DNA of 13,766 bases, from the NCBI GenBank assembly GCA_002279285.1, contig NCBR01000062.1:1-13766 (forward strand), written 5' to 3'. Origin of the DNA: Acidobacteria bacterium 37-71-11 (GTDB lineage: Bacteria; Acidobacteriota; Thermoanaerobaculia; Thermoanaerobaculales; Thermoanaerobaculaceae). Each line of letters starts with the position of its first letter. Position 1 is the first letter of the stretch. Positions 1 through 6,754 of the stretch are shown here, one piece after another. The notes below the pieces were generated by a model. It did no database searches. It saw only the letters and a program-made list of their open reading frames with translations, and was not told the origin of the DNA. A program made the translations under genes and the position numbers.

Positions 1-378
1 CGGGAGATCGTGGGCGAGCGCTGGCCCGATCTGGTGGTGGACGGCGAGATGCAGGCCGACACCGCCGTCGAGCCCACGATCGCCCGGGAGACCTACCCGC
101 TGTCTGCGATCCAGGGCGACGCCAACGTCCTCATCTGCCCCGACCTCGAATCCGCCAACATCGCGTACAAGCTGCTCTGGCGCCTCGCCAAGGTCGAGGC
201 GATCGGTCCGATCCTGTGCGGCGTGAAAGCGGCGGTCCACGTGCTCCAGCGCGGCGTCGAGGTCCCCGACATCGTCAACATGGCGGCCATGTGCGTCCTC
301 AAGGCCCAGAACATCGCCGCGGGGAAACTGGAGAAGCCGGCCGCGAAGCCCGCCAAGCGCAGCAGCGCGAAGAAGTAG
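1..378 (+). CDS. maeB: Malic enzyme, C-terminal phosphotransacetylase-like domain (5' end cut by window)
   Basis: The reading frame is open from base 1 to the stop at 376-378, so only the last 125 residues or so are visible. They match the end of the phosphate acetyl/butyryltransferase domain that forms the C-terminus of large NADP-dependent malic enzymes (MaeB). The signature pieces are DGEMQADTAV, then ANVLICPDLESANIAYKLL, AIGPILCGVK, VHVLQRG and DIVNMAA. The VHVLQRG segment favours malic enzyme over a stand-alone phosphotransacetylase, though the latter cannot be excluded without the N-terminus. The full enzyme decarboxylates malate to pyruvate with NAD(P) reduction in the cytoplasm; in this family the PTA-like domain is usually regulatory (binding acetyl-CoA) rather than catalytic. 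An unusual feature is the Lys/Ala/Pro-rich basic tail after the domain (roughly the last 18 residues). A strong terminator follows directly, so this gene ends its transcription unit. Confidence 0.82.
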   Translation, partial: REIVGERWPDLVVDGEMQADTAVEPTIARETYPLSAIQGDANVLICPDLESANIAYKLLWRLAKVEAIGPILCGVKAAVHVLQRGVEVPDIVNMAAMCVLKAQNIAAGKLEKPAAKPAKRSSAKK

Positions 379-397
379 CATCGAGGCCGCTGAAAGC

Positions 398-427
398 CGG
401 GACCCCGCGCACGGGCGCGGGGTCCCG
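398..427 (+). terminator. Rho-independent-type terminator hairpin after maeB
   Basis: A perfect 13-bp inverted repeat (398-410 with 415-427) encloses the 4-base loop ACGG. It is almost pure G/C and is followed by TCCTGTTTGTG, a weak T-rich tract. It lies 20 bases after the maeB stop, where an intrinsic terminator is expected. The poor T-tract is common in very GC-rich genomes. Confidence 0.75.
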
Positions 428-478
428 TCCTGTTTGTGCCCTCCCGTCCCGGGCCCGCCTCTGCGGCGGCACGAGGGT

Positions 479-508
479 TTGACAGCCTGGACCGCGTCCG
501 CGTAGCAT
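479..508 (+). promoter_or_regulatory. Sigma70-like promoter for the CsgG-like gene and kinase
   Basis: TTGACA (479-484) is a perfect -35 hexamer. It is followed after 18 bases by TAGCAT (503-508), a 4/6 match to TATAAT. The predicted start is near 515, with a Shine-Dalgarno-like GGGAGG about 8-13 bases before the ATG at 545. The spacer ends in CGCG-TC-CGCG (493-502), a short GC-rich dyad touching the -10. The assignment rests on motif match and position only. Confidence 0.55.
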
Positions 509-544
509 GACGGCAGGCACCGATCACAAAAGGGAGGCGAGACG

Positions 545-1459
545 ATGAAACGGAGTATCAGGGTTCTGGGGCTTGTGATGTTGACTCTGTCGCTCCCGGT
601 CCTGGCGTTGGCCCAGACCGGAGGGCTGCGCTACTCGATCACCGTCAGCAAGTTCGAGAACAAGGCCGGATGGGCGGGGCAGTGGGACATCGGGGACGCC
701 TGGGGCACGATCATGACCGACCTGCTCAACCAGACCGGCAAGTTCATCGTCCTCGGCGAGAAGGACATGCGCCAGGAGGCGATGGCCGAGCAGGACTTCG
801 CCGCGTCCGGGCGCGCGGCGGGCGGCGCCAAGGCGCCGGTGACCGGCCAGATGACCCCCGCGCAGCTGCTCGTCAAGGGCGCCATCACGCACGTGCAGGA
901 CACGACGGCTTCGGGGCACGGCGGCCTGAACGTCGGCGGCTTCCGCATCGGCGGCGCAGGCGGCAAGGGAGAGGTCAACGCCACGATCTACATCGTCGAC
1001 TCCACGACCGGCCAGGTGCTGGCGTCCAAGAGTGTGGTCGGGGAGTCGACGAGGAAGGGCCTCGATCTCGGGTACAGCGGCGCCGGCTGGGGCGCCGACG
1101 CCGGCGGGTACCAGAAGAGCAACGTCGGCAAGGCCGTCACCGCAGCCTGCAAGGAGGCGGTGGACTTCCTCGTCGCGCAGCTGCCGAAGATCCCGTGGAC
1201 CGGCACGGTGGCACAGGCGGCCGGCGGCAAGGTCTACGTCAACCGCGGCTCGCGCGATGGCGTCGGCGTCGGCCAGGAGTTCGTGGTCGGCGAGGCCAAC
1301 GTGATCCGCGACCCGGACACCGGCGAGATCCTCGACCAGAGCGTCAACGAGGTGGCGCGCCTCGAGGTGACCCAGGTGAAGGAGAAGCTCTCGATCTGCA
1401 CCGTCAAGAGCGGCGACGCGGCGGCGATTAAGCGAGGAATGATGGTGAAGCTGCCGTGA
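545..1459 (+). CDS. Secreted CsgG/HfaB-family protein with FlgT-like C-terminal domain
   Basis: A 304-residue exported protein. Residues 1-23 form a signal peptide (MKR, hydrophobic core, LALA before Q24) with a signal-peptidase-I-type site. There is no lipobox cysteine, unlike classical CsgG lipoproteins. Residues 28-215 resemble the CsgG/curli assembly fold: a conserved-looking VSKFENKAG start, a helix with DLLNQTGKFIVL, then LLVKGAITHV, and a glycine-rich stretch (124-142) before VNATIYIVDSTTGQVL. Residues 218-304 look like the FlgT C-terminal beta-barrel-like module (GTVAQAAGGKVYVNRGSRDG, VGQEFVV, DPDTGEIL, GMMVKLP). CsgG proteins assemble in the outer membrane as secretion channels, but many CsgG-superfamily proteins are periplasmic and of unknown role; this one is more likely of the second type. 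A good SD (GGGAGG) precedes ATG 545, and the stop overlaps the start of the kinase gene (GTGA), so the two are probably co-translated. No csgA, csgB or csgE is nearby, so a curli function is not supported. Confidence 0.78.
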   Translation: MKRSIRVLGLVMLTLSLPVLALAQTGGLRYSITVSKFENKAGWAGQWDIGDAWGTIMTDLLNQTGKFIVLGEKDMRQEAMAEQDFAASGRAAGGAKAPVTGQMTPAQLLVKGAITHVQDTTASGHGGLNVGGFRIGGAGGKGEVNATIYIVDSTTGQVLASKSVVGESTRKGLDLGYSGAGWGADAGGYQKSNVGKAVTAACKEAVDFLVAQLPKIPWTGTVAQAAGGKVYVNRGSRDGVGVGQEFVVGEANVIRDPDTGEILDQSVNEVARLEVTQVKEKLSICTVKSGDAAAIKRGMMVKLP

Positions 1460-3321
1460 CGCCATCGAAGATCGGCCACTACACAATCGTGTCCGAGCTC
1501 GGACGCGGGGGCATGGGTGTCGTCTACAAGGCGCACGAGGAATCGCTCAACCGCTTCGTTGCGATCAAGGTGCTGGGCGAGCACCTCTGCACCGACCCGA
1601 CGTTCGTGGCGCGCTTCGTGCGCGAGGCGCAGGCCGCCGCGGCGCTCTCGCACCCAAACATCATCCAGATCTTCTTCATCGGCGAGGACGAGGGCCGCCA
1701 CTTCTTCGTCATGGAGTACGTCTCCGGGAAATCGCTGCTCGCCATGGTGCGGGAGGAGGGCAGAATCGACAACCCGCGGGCGGCTCAGTTCATGCTGCAG
1801 GCCGCGAACGGGCTCGCGGTCGCTCACGACAAGGGTTTCCTGCACCGCGACATCAAGCCGGCCAACCTCATGGTCGACGAGCGTGGCCTGCTCAAGATCG
1901 CCGACTTCGGCCTCGCCCTCCCGCAGGACGCCGCAACCCGGCTGACCGCGACCGGGATGCTGATGGGGACCCCGGGTTATCTCTCCCCGGAGCAGTGCCG
2001 GGGCGAGGCGGTCGACCGGCGCACCGACATCTACTCGCTGGGTGTCACGTTCTTCGAGCTGCTCTCGGGGCACACCCCGTTCCACGCCGACAGCCCGCTC
2101 GCGCTGCTGCGCAAGATCCTCGAGGAGGAGCCCCCCGACATCGCGTCGTTGAGCGACGCGGTCGATCCCGAGACCCGCAGGATCGTGCACCGCATGATCG
2201 CCAAGGACCCCGCCCAGCGCTACCAGGACTGTCACGAGTTGGCCGCCGACCTGGAGCGGCAGCTCGATGCCGCGGGGGCTCGTCCCGCATCCGGCGGCAT
2301 CGCGGGGATGCGCGGCGCCGCCGCCGGAGCTGCGGCCGTCGAGGGCGCCGGCGGCGACGAGCGGACGACGCGGCTTCCGGGCCCAGGTGGCGCGACGGGC
2401 GCCGCGCCGACCGCCGTTTCTGCCCCGGAATCCGGTGCCGCGGTCGCAGCGCCGCCTCCGCCGGTCACCGTGCCGGCGGCCGAAGCGGTCGCGGCACTGG
2501 TGCCGGCGCCGCAGGCGATGCCCGTGCCGGCCGCTTCGGCGTCGCCTTCGGTGCGGTCATCGCGGGCGCCGGTGCTGGTGGCCCTCGGGGTGGTTGCGCT
2601 CCTTCTGATCGCGATGGGCGTCTCCGCGTTCTTCGCCCTACGCTCGCCGCTCGTCCGGAAGTACGTCCCATGGTTGAGCGCCGCCCGGGTGAGCCGTTCG
2701 GCCACCGGCGCCCCCGAGGCGCCGCCGCCGGGGTCCGGCGAACCCGCCGCGGCCGCGGCGGCGGCCGATCAGGTCGCGGCGGGGACGAGCGACGACGTCG
2801 CCGCGAGCGGCGCCGCTCCCGTTTCCGCCGCGGGCGGTGCCGGCGCCGTGGAGACCGCCCCGGCACTTGCGCCGGAAACGGCTCGCGGGAGCGGCGTGCG
2901 GACGGCGCCCCGGCCGCCGGCAAACGCCCGTTCGGGGGCGCGGCCCGCGAAGGCCAGGCCGGGAGGCGGGCCGGACCGCCAGCTGCGGCGCGTGCCGCTT
3001 CGGGGCGGGAGGAACCCGGCCGAGCCGTCGTCGCCGGCCGCGTCGCGGTCGCGGTCGTCGGCGACCAACCGCTGGCCGGCGTCGTCGCCAGCCTCGTCCA
3101 GTCGGACCTCTCGTCGGCCGGACTGCAGCCGGTGGACGCCGCGTCGCTGCCGGGGGCGGAGGAACTCCTGCGCGGGCGGGGGGCGCCCGGCTCGGGCGAA
3201 CTCGTCCGCGCCGTCGGCACGAGCGACGCGGCCGCGCTGGTGGTCGTCCGGATCGAGCCCGCCGGCGAGCGCACCCTCTCGTACATGGGCCGGCGTGATG
3301 TTGCGTACTCCTCCCGCGTAA
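1456..3321 (+). CDS. Membrane-anchored Ser/Thr protein kinase (PknB-like), 3' part frameshifted
   Basis: The GTG start at 1456 overlaps the preceding stop as GTGA, with only a weak distant SD, implying translational coupling. Residues 8-265 form a complete Hanks-type kinase: glycine loop GRGGMGVVY (16-24), ATP lysine K38 in VAIKVL, catalytic loop HRDIKPANL (D132, N137), DFG (D150), activation segment GTPGYLSPEQ, then DIYSLG and a terminal ARG-type helix with DPAQRYQD. A low-complexity Ala/Pro linker (about 275-370) follows, then one transmembrane helix at about 371-394 and a second Ala-rich stretch. The kinase is expected to be cytoplasmic with the C-terminal part outside the membrane. After about residue 500 the frame reads as Arg/Ser-rich nonsense to the stop at 3321, while another frame encodes a folded-looking domain ending at 3467. 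The intact gene therefore probably spans 1456-3467. The kinase call is firm; the natural C-terminus is not the one in this frame. Confidence 0.85.
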   Translation: MTPSKIGHYTIVSELGRGGMGVVYKAHEESLNRFVAIKVLGEHLCTDPTFVARFVREAQAAAALSHPNIIQIFFIGEDEGRHFFVMEYVSGKSLLAMVREEGRIDNPRAAQFMLQAANGLAVAHDKGFLHRDIKPANLMVDERGLLKIADFGLALPQDAATRLTATGMLMGTPGYLSPEQCRGEAVDRRTDIYSLGVTFFELLSGHTPFHADSPLALLRKILEEEPPDIASLSDAVDPETRRIVHRMIAKDPAQRYQDCHELAADLERQLDAAGARPASGGIAGMRGAAAGAAAVEGAGGDERTTRLPGPGGATGAAPTAVSAPESGAAVAAPPPPVTVPAAEAVAALVPAPQAMPVPAASASPSVRSSRAPVLVALGVVALLLIAMGVSAFFALRSPLVRKYVPWLSAARVSRSATGAPEAPPPGSGEPAAAAAAADQVAAGTSDDVAASGAAPVSAAGGAGAVETAPALAPETARGSGVRTAPRPPANARSGARPAKARPGGGPDRQLRRVPLRGGRNPAEPSSPAASRSRSSATNRWPASSPASSSRTSRRPDCSRWTPRRCRGRRNSCAGGGRPARANSSAPSARATRPRWWSSGSSPPASAPSRTWAGVMLRTPPA

Positions 3322-3467
3322 CCTTCACCTGCTTCGACCTGGCCACCGGCCGGCCGAAAGGGGCCTCACCGGGCGCGACGGTCGAGTACACGTCGCTGAG
3401 CGTCGAGCGCGCCGCGGAGAAGGCGTTGGCGTCCGCAGTCGGCGAGGTGGTGCGGCAGGCGCGCTGA
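2960..3467 (+). CDS. Displaced extracytoplasmic C-terminal domain of the Ser/Thr kinase (different frame)
   Basis: In the frame one base earlier than the kinase frame, the region from about 3012 to the stop at 3465-3467 reads as a regular protein. It contains alternating hydrophobic strands (GRVAVAVVGDQPLAGVVASL, DAAALVVVRIEP, RVTFTCFDLATG) and an amphipathic C-terminal helix (SVERAAEKALASAVGEVVRQ). No start codon with a ribosome-binding site is evident for it alone, and it directly follows the kinase linker. The best reading is the end of the same polypeptide after a frameshift. The left boundary given is approximate. The domain is about 150 residues, probably alpha/beta and located outside the inner membrane; its pattern loosely recalls CsgG/FlgO/LPP20-like exported domains. 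I do not recognise a specific family. A separate gene is possible but less likely. Confidence 0.55.
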
Positions 3468-3489
3468 GGGTCGGCCCGCGCCGGTAGGG

Positions 3490-3510
3490 CGCCGCCCGGC
3501 GGTGTACACT
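3490..3510 (+). promoter_or_regulatory. Possible -10 region for the small secreted protein gene
   Basis: TACACT (3505-3510, 4/6 match to TATAAT) lies within the palindrome GTGTACAC (3502-3509). It is preceded by a short GC-rich dyad, CGCCG-CC-CGGCG (3490-3501). No convincing -35 hexamer is visible at the right spacing. The location, 53 bases before ATG 3563 in a 95-base gap, supports a promoter, but the evidence is weak. Confidence 0.3.
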
Positions 3511-3562
3511 GGCTCCAGATTCGCTTGGGCGAGCCTCGACTCGCCCGTTCGGGAGGGGCGGC

Positions 3563-4006
3563 ATGAAGCGGGTGATCTTCGCGCTCGTGGCGGCGTTGGT
3601 CGCGGGGTTCGTGTGTGCGCAGGAGACGCCGGCGTACACGCCCAGCGAGAACCCTTTCCAGGGCGACTACGCGATCACGATCGGCCAGCCTGTCGTGTTG
3701 CGCGTCGATGTCGTCGGAGTTCGTCTCGACGACGTGACCGTGACTCCGATTGGCGAGGTCAGGAGCGGCGAGAAGGTCAAGTGCGAGGTGACGATCGCGG
3801 GCGCCAACACGGCCGCGAAGAAGGCCGAGCTGACCGTGGTGCTGCTCCTCGAGGACGGCGCCGGCAATGGCTTGGAGCGGGTCTCGCTCGACTCGTTCAA
3901 GGTCAAGTCGGGCAAACAGCTCCGCGAGCGACAGAGGCTTCCGATCGAGGCCGCGACGCTGACCGGGGCGAAGCGGGTGTACGTCTTCGTCCAGGTCTCG
4001 TTCTAG
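3563..4006 (+). CDS. Small secreted protein of unknown function
   Basis: A 147-residue protein with a clear Sec signal peptide: MKR, a hydrophobic core to about residue 18, then cleavage at VCA before Q20. The cysteine at 18 does not sit in a good lipobox (GFVC), so lipidation is unlikely. The mature part has repeated beta-strand patterns (YAITIGQPVVLRVDVVGVRL, KVKCEVTIAG, KKAELTVVLLLEDGAG, KRVYVFVQVSF) and looks like a single Ig-like or other beta-sandwich domain. The strand around AKKAELTVVLLLEDGAGNGLE resembles the layout of exported proteins handling protein-protein contacts, but I recognise no family and assign no function. The SD GGAGGGG lies a few bases before ATG 3563. It follows the kinase gene on the same strand and converges on folE, with only 13 bases between the two stops. 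Confidence 0.7.
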   Translation: MKRVIFALVAALVAGFVCAQETPAYTPSENPFQGDYAITIGQPVVLRVDVVGVRLDDVTVTPIGEVRSGEKVKCEVTIAGANTAAKKAELTVVLLLEDGAGNGLERVSLDSFKVKSGKQLRERQRLPIEAATLTGAKRVYVFVQVSF

Positions 4007-4019
4007 TCGAGGGCGCCAC

Positions 4020-4673
4020 CTACCATTCCTTGGTCCTCCCAAGGAAGCTGAGGAACTCGCCGCGCACCTTGCGGTCCTCGAAGCAGCCGCGGATCGCCGA
4101 AGTGACGGTCAGGGCGCCCGGCTTCTTGACCCCGCGCATCTCGACGCAGAGGTGGCGCGCCTCGATCACGACCATGGCGCCGAGCGGCTGCAGGTTGTTC
4201 CAGAGGTAGTCGGCGGCCTGCTCCGTGAGGCGCTCCTGGATCTGCGGTCGCTTGGCGTAGAACTCGAGGATGCGTGGGAGTTTGGACAGGCCGACGATGC
4301 GCCGGTTCGGGATGTATGCAATGTGGGCGTGGCCGTAGAACGGCACGAGGTGGTGGGCGCACATCGAGTAGAACGGGATGTCCCGCTCCATGACCATCGA
4401 GCGGTAGTTCTCCTCGTTGGGGAAGGTCGTGACCTCCGGTTCCGCCCCTTCCACGAGGCCGTGGAACATCTCGAGGTACATCTTCGCCACCCGTTCCGGT
4501 GTCCCCGTGAGGTTCGGGTCGGTGCGGTCGAGGTGGAGCAGGTCGAGGATCGCGGCGACGTGCTCCGCAATCTGGCCGATGCGCTCCTTCTCCTCCCCGT
4601 TTGGGATGATGTTTGAGTCGCGGTCGGAGATCGACGACTCGCGCTGGGAACCCAGAACCAGGGTCTTGGTCAC
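4020..4673 (-). CDS. folE: GTP cyclohydrolase I
   Basis: A 217-residue homologue of FolE, which converts GTP to 7,8-dihydroneopterin triphosphate, the first step of tetrahydrofolate (and in some bacteria queuosine) biosynthesis in the cytoplasm. The zinc and catalytic residues are present: C105, H107 and H108 in SMCAHHLVPFYG, and C176 in EARHLCVEMRG, corresponding to E. coli C110, H112/H113 and C181. TPERVAKMYLEMFHGL and the C-terminal GEFLSFLG are also typical. Length is normal for the family. I chose GTG at 4673 because AGGGAGGA lies just upstream. A TTG at 4697 in the same frame would overlap that SD and add eight residues unlike the family. The gene is divergent from rfbA, sharing a 126-base intergenic region, and convergent with the small secreted protein gene. 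Confidence 0.95.
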   Translation of the reverse strand: MTKTLVLGSQRESSISDRDSNIIPNGEEKERIGQIAEHVAAILDLLHLDRTDPNLTGTPERVAKMYLEMFHGLVEGAEPEVTTFPNEENYRSMVMERDIPFYSMCAHHLVPFYGHAHIAYIPNRRIVGLSKLPRILEFYAKRPQIQERLTEQAADYLWNNLQPLGAMVVIEARHLCVEMRGVKKPGALTVTSAIRGCFEDRKVRGEFLSFLGRTKEW

Positions 4674-4701
4674 GCTTCCTCCCTGCCCAACTGACAAGGC
4701 C

Positions 4702-4717
4702 GACGCGCGTCAGTGTA
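4702..4717 (-). promoter_or_regulatory. Possible folE -10 with adjacent 10-bp palindrome
   Basis: Read on the minus strand, TACACT (4712-4717) resembles a -10 hexamer (4/6). It is immediately followed by GACGCGCGTC (4702-4711), a perfect 10-bp palindrome that would lie at the predicted transcription start, about 30-40 bases before the GTG at 4673. The position suits an operator. A -35 element is not obvious, so the promoter call is weak. Confidence 0.3.
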
Positions 4718-4738
4718 TTCCAGAACGCAACTCGGTGG

Positions 4739-4766
4739 GCCGCCCGTCGCGGGCGGCGTGTAGAAT
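4739..4766 (+). promoter_or_regulatory. rfbA promoter -10 with perfect dyad in the spacer
   Basis: TAGAAT (4761-4766) matches the -10 consensus at 5 of 6 positions and is preceded directly by GTG. The 8-bp inverted repeat GCCGCCCG-TCG-CGGGCGGC (4739-4757) fills the region where the -35/-10 spacer should be. This is a typical place for a repressor operator or a hairpin of the divergent unit. No good -35 hexamer is seen at 17 bases, so activator dependence or an alternative sigma factor remains possible. Confidence 0.4.
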
Positions 4767-4799
4767 GCAAACCTGACGATGCGGAGGGCGATACCTGCG

Positions 4800-5669
4800 A
4801 TGAAAGGGATCATCTTGGCCGGCGGGGCGGGCACGCGGCTGCACCCGATCACGCTCGCGGTGTCGAAACAGCTGGTGCCGGTCTACGACAAGCCGATGGT
4901 CTACTACCCGCTGTCAACACTGATGCTCGCCGGCTTGCGGGAAATTCTCGTGATCACGACACCCCACGAGGCGCCGTTGTTCCGCGCCTTGCTCGGCGAC
5001 GGCAGCCAGTGGGGGATCCGGCTGTCGTTCGCCGAGCAACCCGTCCCCGGCGGTCTCGCCGAGGCACTCCTGATCGGCGAGGAGTTCATCGCCGGCGAGG
5101 GCGTGTGCCTGATCCTCGGCGACAATATCTTCTACGCCCAGGGCCTTGCGAAGCAGTTGCAGGCCGCCGCGGCGCGCACGGCCGGCGCAACCGTGTTCGG
5201 CTACTGGGTGCGGGACCCCGAGCGTTACGGCGTCGTCGAGCTCGACCTCGACGGCCGGCCGCTGTCGCTCGAGGAGAAACCGGCGCGCCCGCGCTCGCAC
5301 TGGGCCGTGACCGGGCTGTACTTCTACGACAGCAGGGCGGTCGGCATCGCCAAGTCCCTCGGTCGGTCGGCGCGCGGCGAGCTCGAGATCACCGACCTCA
5401 ACCGGCGGTACCTGGAGTGGGGTGAGCTCACCGTCGAGCGGCTCGGGCGCGGCACCGCCTGGCTCGACACCGGGACGCACGAGTCGCTGCTGGCGGCCTC
5501 CAACTTCGTGCAGGTGGTCGAACAGCGCCAGGGTCTGAAGATCGCCTGCCCCGAGGAGGTCGCGTGGCGCATGGGGTTTATCGACGACGAGCGGCTACGC
5601 CGCAGCGCCGGGCCGCTCGCGAAGTCCGGCTACGGCGAGTACCTGCTCGGGTTGCTCGCCGGGCGGTGA
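4800..5669 (+). CDS. rfbA: Glucose-1-phosphate thymidylyltransferase
   Basis: RmlA/RfbA catalyses glucose-1-phosphate + dTTP to dTDP-glucose + PPi, the first step toward dTDP-L-rhamnose and other dTDP-sugars for surface polysaccharide. The protein from ATG 4800 is 289 residues, the family norm. It begins MKGIILAGGAGTRLHPIT with nucleotide-binding G8-R13, then SKQLVPVYDKPMVYYPLSTL (K23), the metal-binding aspartate in LILGDNIF (D108), and EKPARPRSHWAVTGLYFYD plus DTGTHESLL further on. An upstream in-frame ATG at 4779 would add seven residues before the canonical start and place the GGAGGG (4782-4787) inside the gene. I therefore prefer 4800, although the SD spacing of about 12 is long. It heads an rfbA-rfbB-rfbD group and is divergent from folE. 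Confidence 0.95.
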   Translation: MKGIILAGGAGTRLHPITLAVSKQLVPVYDKPMVYYPLSTLMLAGLREILVITTPHEAPLFRALLGDGSQWGIRLSFAEQPVPGGLAEALLIGEEFIAGEGVCLILGDNIFYAQGLAKQLQAAAARTAGATVFGYWVRDPERYGVVELDLDGRPLSLEEKPARPRSHWAVTGLYFYDSRAVGIAKSLGRSARGELEITDLNRRYLEWGELTVERLGRGTAWLDTGTHESLLAASNFVQVVEQRQGLKIACPEEVAWRMGFIDDERLRRSAGPLAKSGYGEYLLGLLAGR

Positions 5670-5739
5670 CCGGCGCGTCGCGGGCCGAGGGCGATGACAG
5701 CGTGAGCTTCTTTGGCTGCATGAATCCGAGGATAGTCGA

Positions 5740-6753
5740 ATGACGAGAGTACTGGTCACTGGCGGGTGCGGCTTCATCGGGTCGAACTTTGTGCGCACGG
5801 TGCTGGCTGAGCGCCCCGATTGGGAAGTCGTGAACCTCGACAAGCTCACCTACGCCGGACGCCTCGAGAATCTGGCCGACGTCGCGGGCGACCCGCGCTA
5901 CCGCCTCGTCAAGGGCGACATCTGCGACCCTGAGGCGGTTGCCGAGGCGATGACCGGCTGCACTGTGGCGGTGAACTTCGCGGCCGAGACGCACGTGGAC
6001 CGTTCGCTGCTCGGCGCGGCGCACTTCATCGACACCGACATGAAGGGCGTGCTCGTGCTCCTCGAGGAGGCTCGCCGGATCGGCCTGGGGCGTTTCGTGC
6101 AGATCTCGACCGACGAGGTGTACGGCTCGATCGCCGACGGTTCCTTCGACGAGAACTGTGTCCTCAACCCGCGCAACCCGTACGCGGCCTCGAAGGCGGG
6201 CGGCGACCGGTTGGCGTTCGCGTACTGGGCGACGTACGGCGTGCCGGTGGTGATCACCCGCGCCTCGAACAACTACGGCCCGTACCAATACCCGGAGAAG
6301 CTGATCCCCCTGTTCGCCACCAACGCCCTGCGCGACGAGAGCCTGCCGCTGTACGGCGACGGCCGCAACGTTCGCGACTGGTTGCACGTGTCCGACCACT
6401 GTCGCGCCGTCCTGTTCGTCCTCGAGCACGGCGCCGACGGCGAGGTCTACAACATTGCCGGCGGCAACGAGCGCGAGAACATCGCGATCACGCGCGAGGT
6501 GCTGCGCCTGCTCGGCAAGCCCGAGTCGTTGATCCGCCCGGTCGCCGACCGCGTCGGCCACGACCGCCGCTACTCGCTCGCGGCGGCGAAGCTGCGCGAT
6601 CTGGGGTGGAAGCCGCTGATGCCTTTCGAGCGTGGGCTCGCCGAGACCGTGCGCTGGTACGCCCAGAACGAGGCGTGGTGGCGCCCGATCAAGGACCACG
6701 ACGGCGAGTTCCAACGCTACTACGAAGAGCAGTACGGGGCGAGACTGAAGTGA
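5740..6753 (+). CDS. rfbB: dTDP-glucose 4,6-dehydratase
   Basis: RmlB/RfbB, a short-chain dehydrogenase/reductase-type enzyme, converts dTDP-glucose to dTDP-4-keto-6-deoxyglucose using bound NAD. The 337-residue product has the Rossmann motif GGCGFIG (8-14), the signature STDEVYGS with catalytic T124, D125 and E126, and the YxxxK pair Y148/K152 in NPYAASKAGGD. SNNYGPYQYPEKLIPLF and GDGRNVRDWLHVSDHC are highly characteristic of the family. Length is normal (E. coli about 355-361). The gene lies 70 bases after rfbA on the same strand; the start ATG 5740 is preceded by GAGGATAGTCGA, a modest SD. It is very likely co-transcribed with rfbA and rfbD. Confidence 0.95.
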   Translation: MTRVLVTGGCGFIGSNFVRTVLAERPDWEVVNLDKLTYAGRLENLADVAGDPRYRLVKGDICDPEAVAEAMTGCTVAVNFAAETHVDRSLLGAAHFIDTDMKGVLVLLEEARRIGLGRFVQISTDEVYGSIADGSFDENCVLNPRNPYAASKAGGDRLAFAYWATYGVPVVITRASNNYGPYQYPEKLIPLFATNALRDESLPLYGDGRNVRDWLHVSDHCRAVLFVLEHGADGEVYNIAGGNERENIAITREVLRLLGKPESLIRPVADRVGHDRRYSLAAAKLRDLGWKPLMPFERGLAETVRWYAQNEAWWRPIKDHDGEFQRYYEEQYGARLK

Positions 6754-6754
6754 C

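Noticed and set aside
524..1486. Long antisense open frame opposite the CsgG-like gene
   Set aside because: It is a high-GC shadow: Arg/Ala/Leu/Asp-rich, without recognisable domains, and fully covered by a well-supported sense gene.
2940..3012. Programmed ribosomal frameshift in the kinase gene
   Set aside because: No heptameric slippery sequence of the X XXY YYZ type, internal SD or downstream pseudoknot is apparent; an indel or sequencing error is the simpler explanation.
4026..4046. Perfect 8-bp inverted repeat (TTCCTTGG/CCAAGGAA) at the end of folE
   Set aside because: It could serve as a terminator for the converging genes, but it lies inside folE codons and has no T-tract on either strand, so I did not list it.
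5720..5743. Seven-codon open frame (MNPRIVE) ending on the rfbB start
   Set aside because: It overlaps the rfbB ATG as ATGA and could be a leader peptide, but it is too short, has no clear SD and no attenuation-like codon content.
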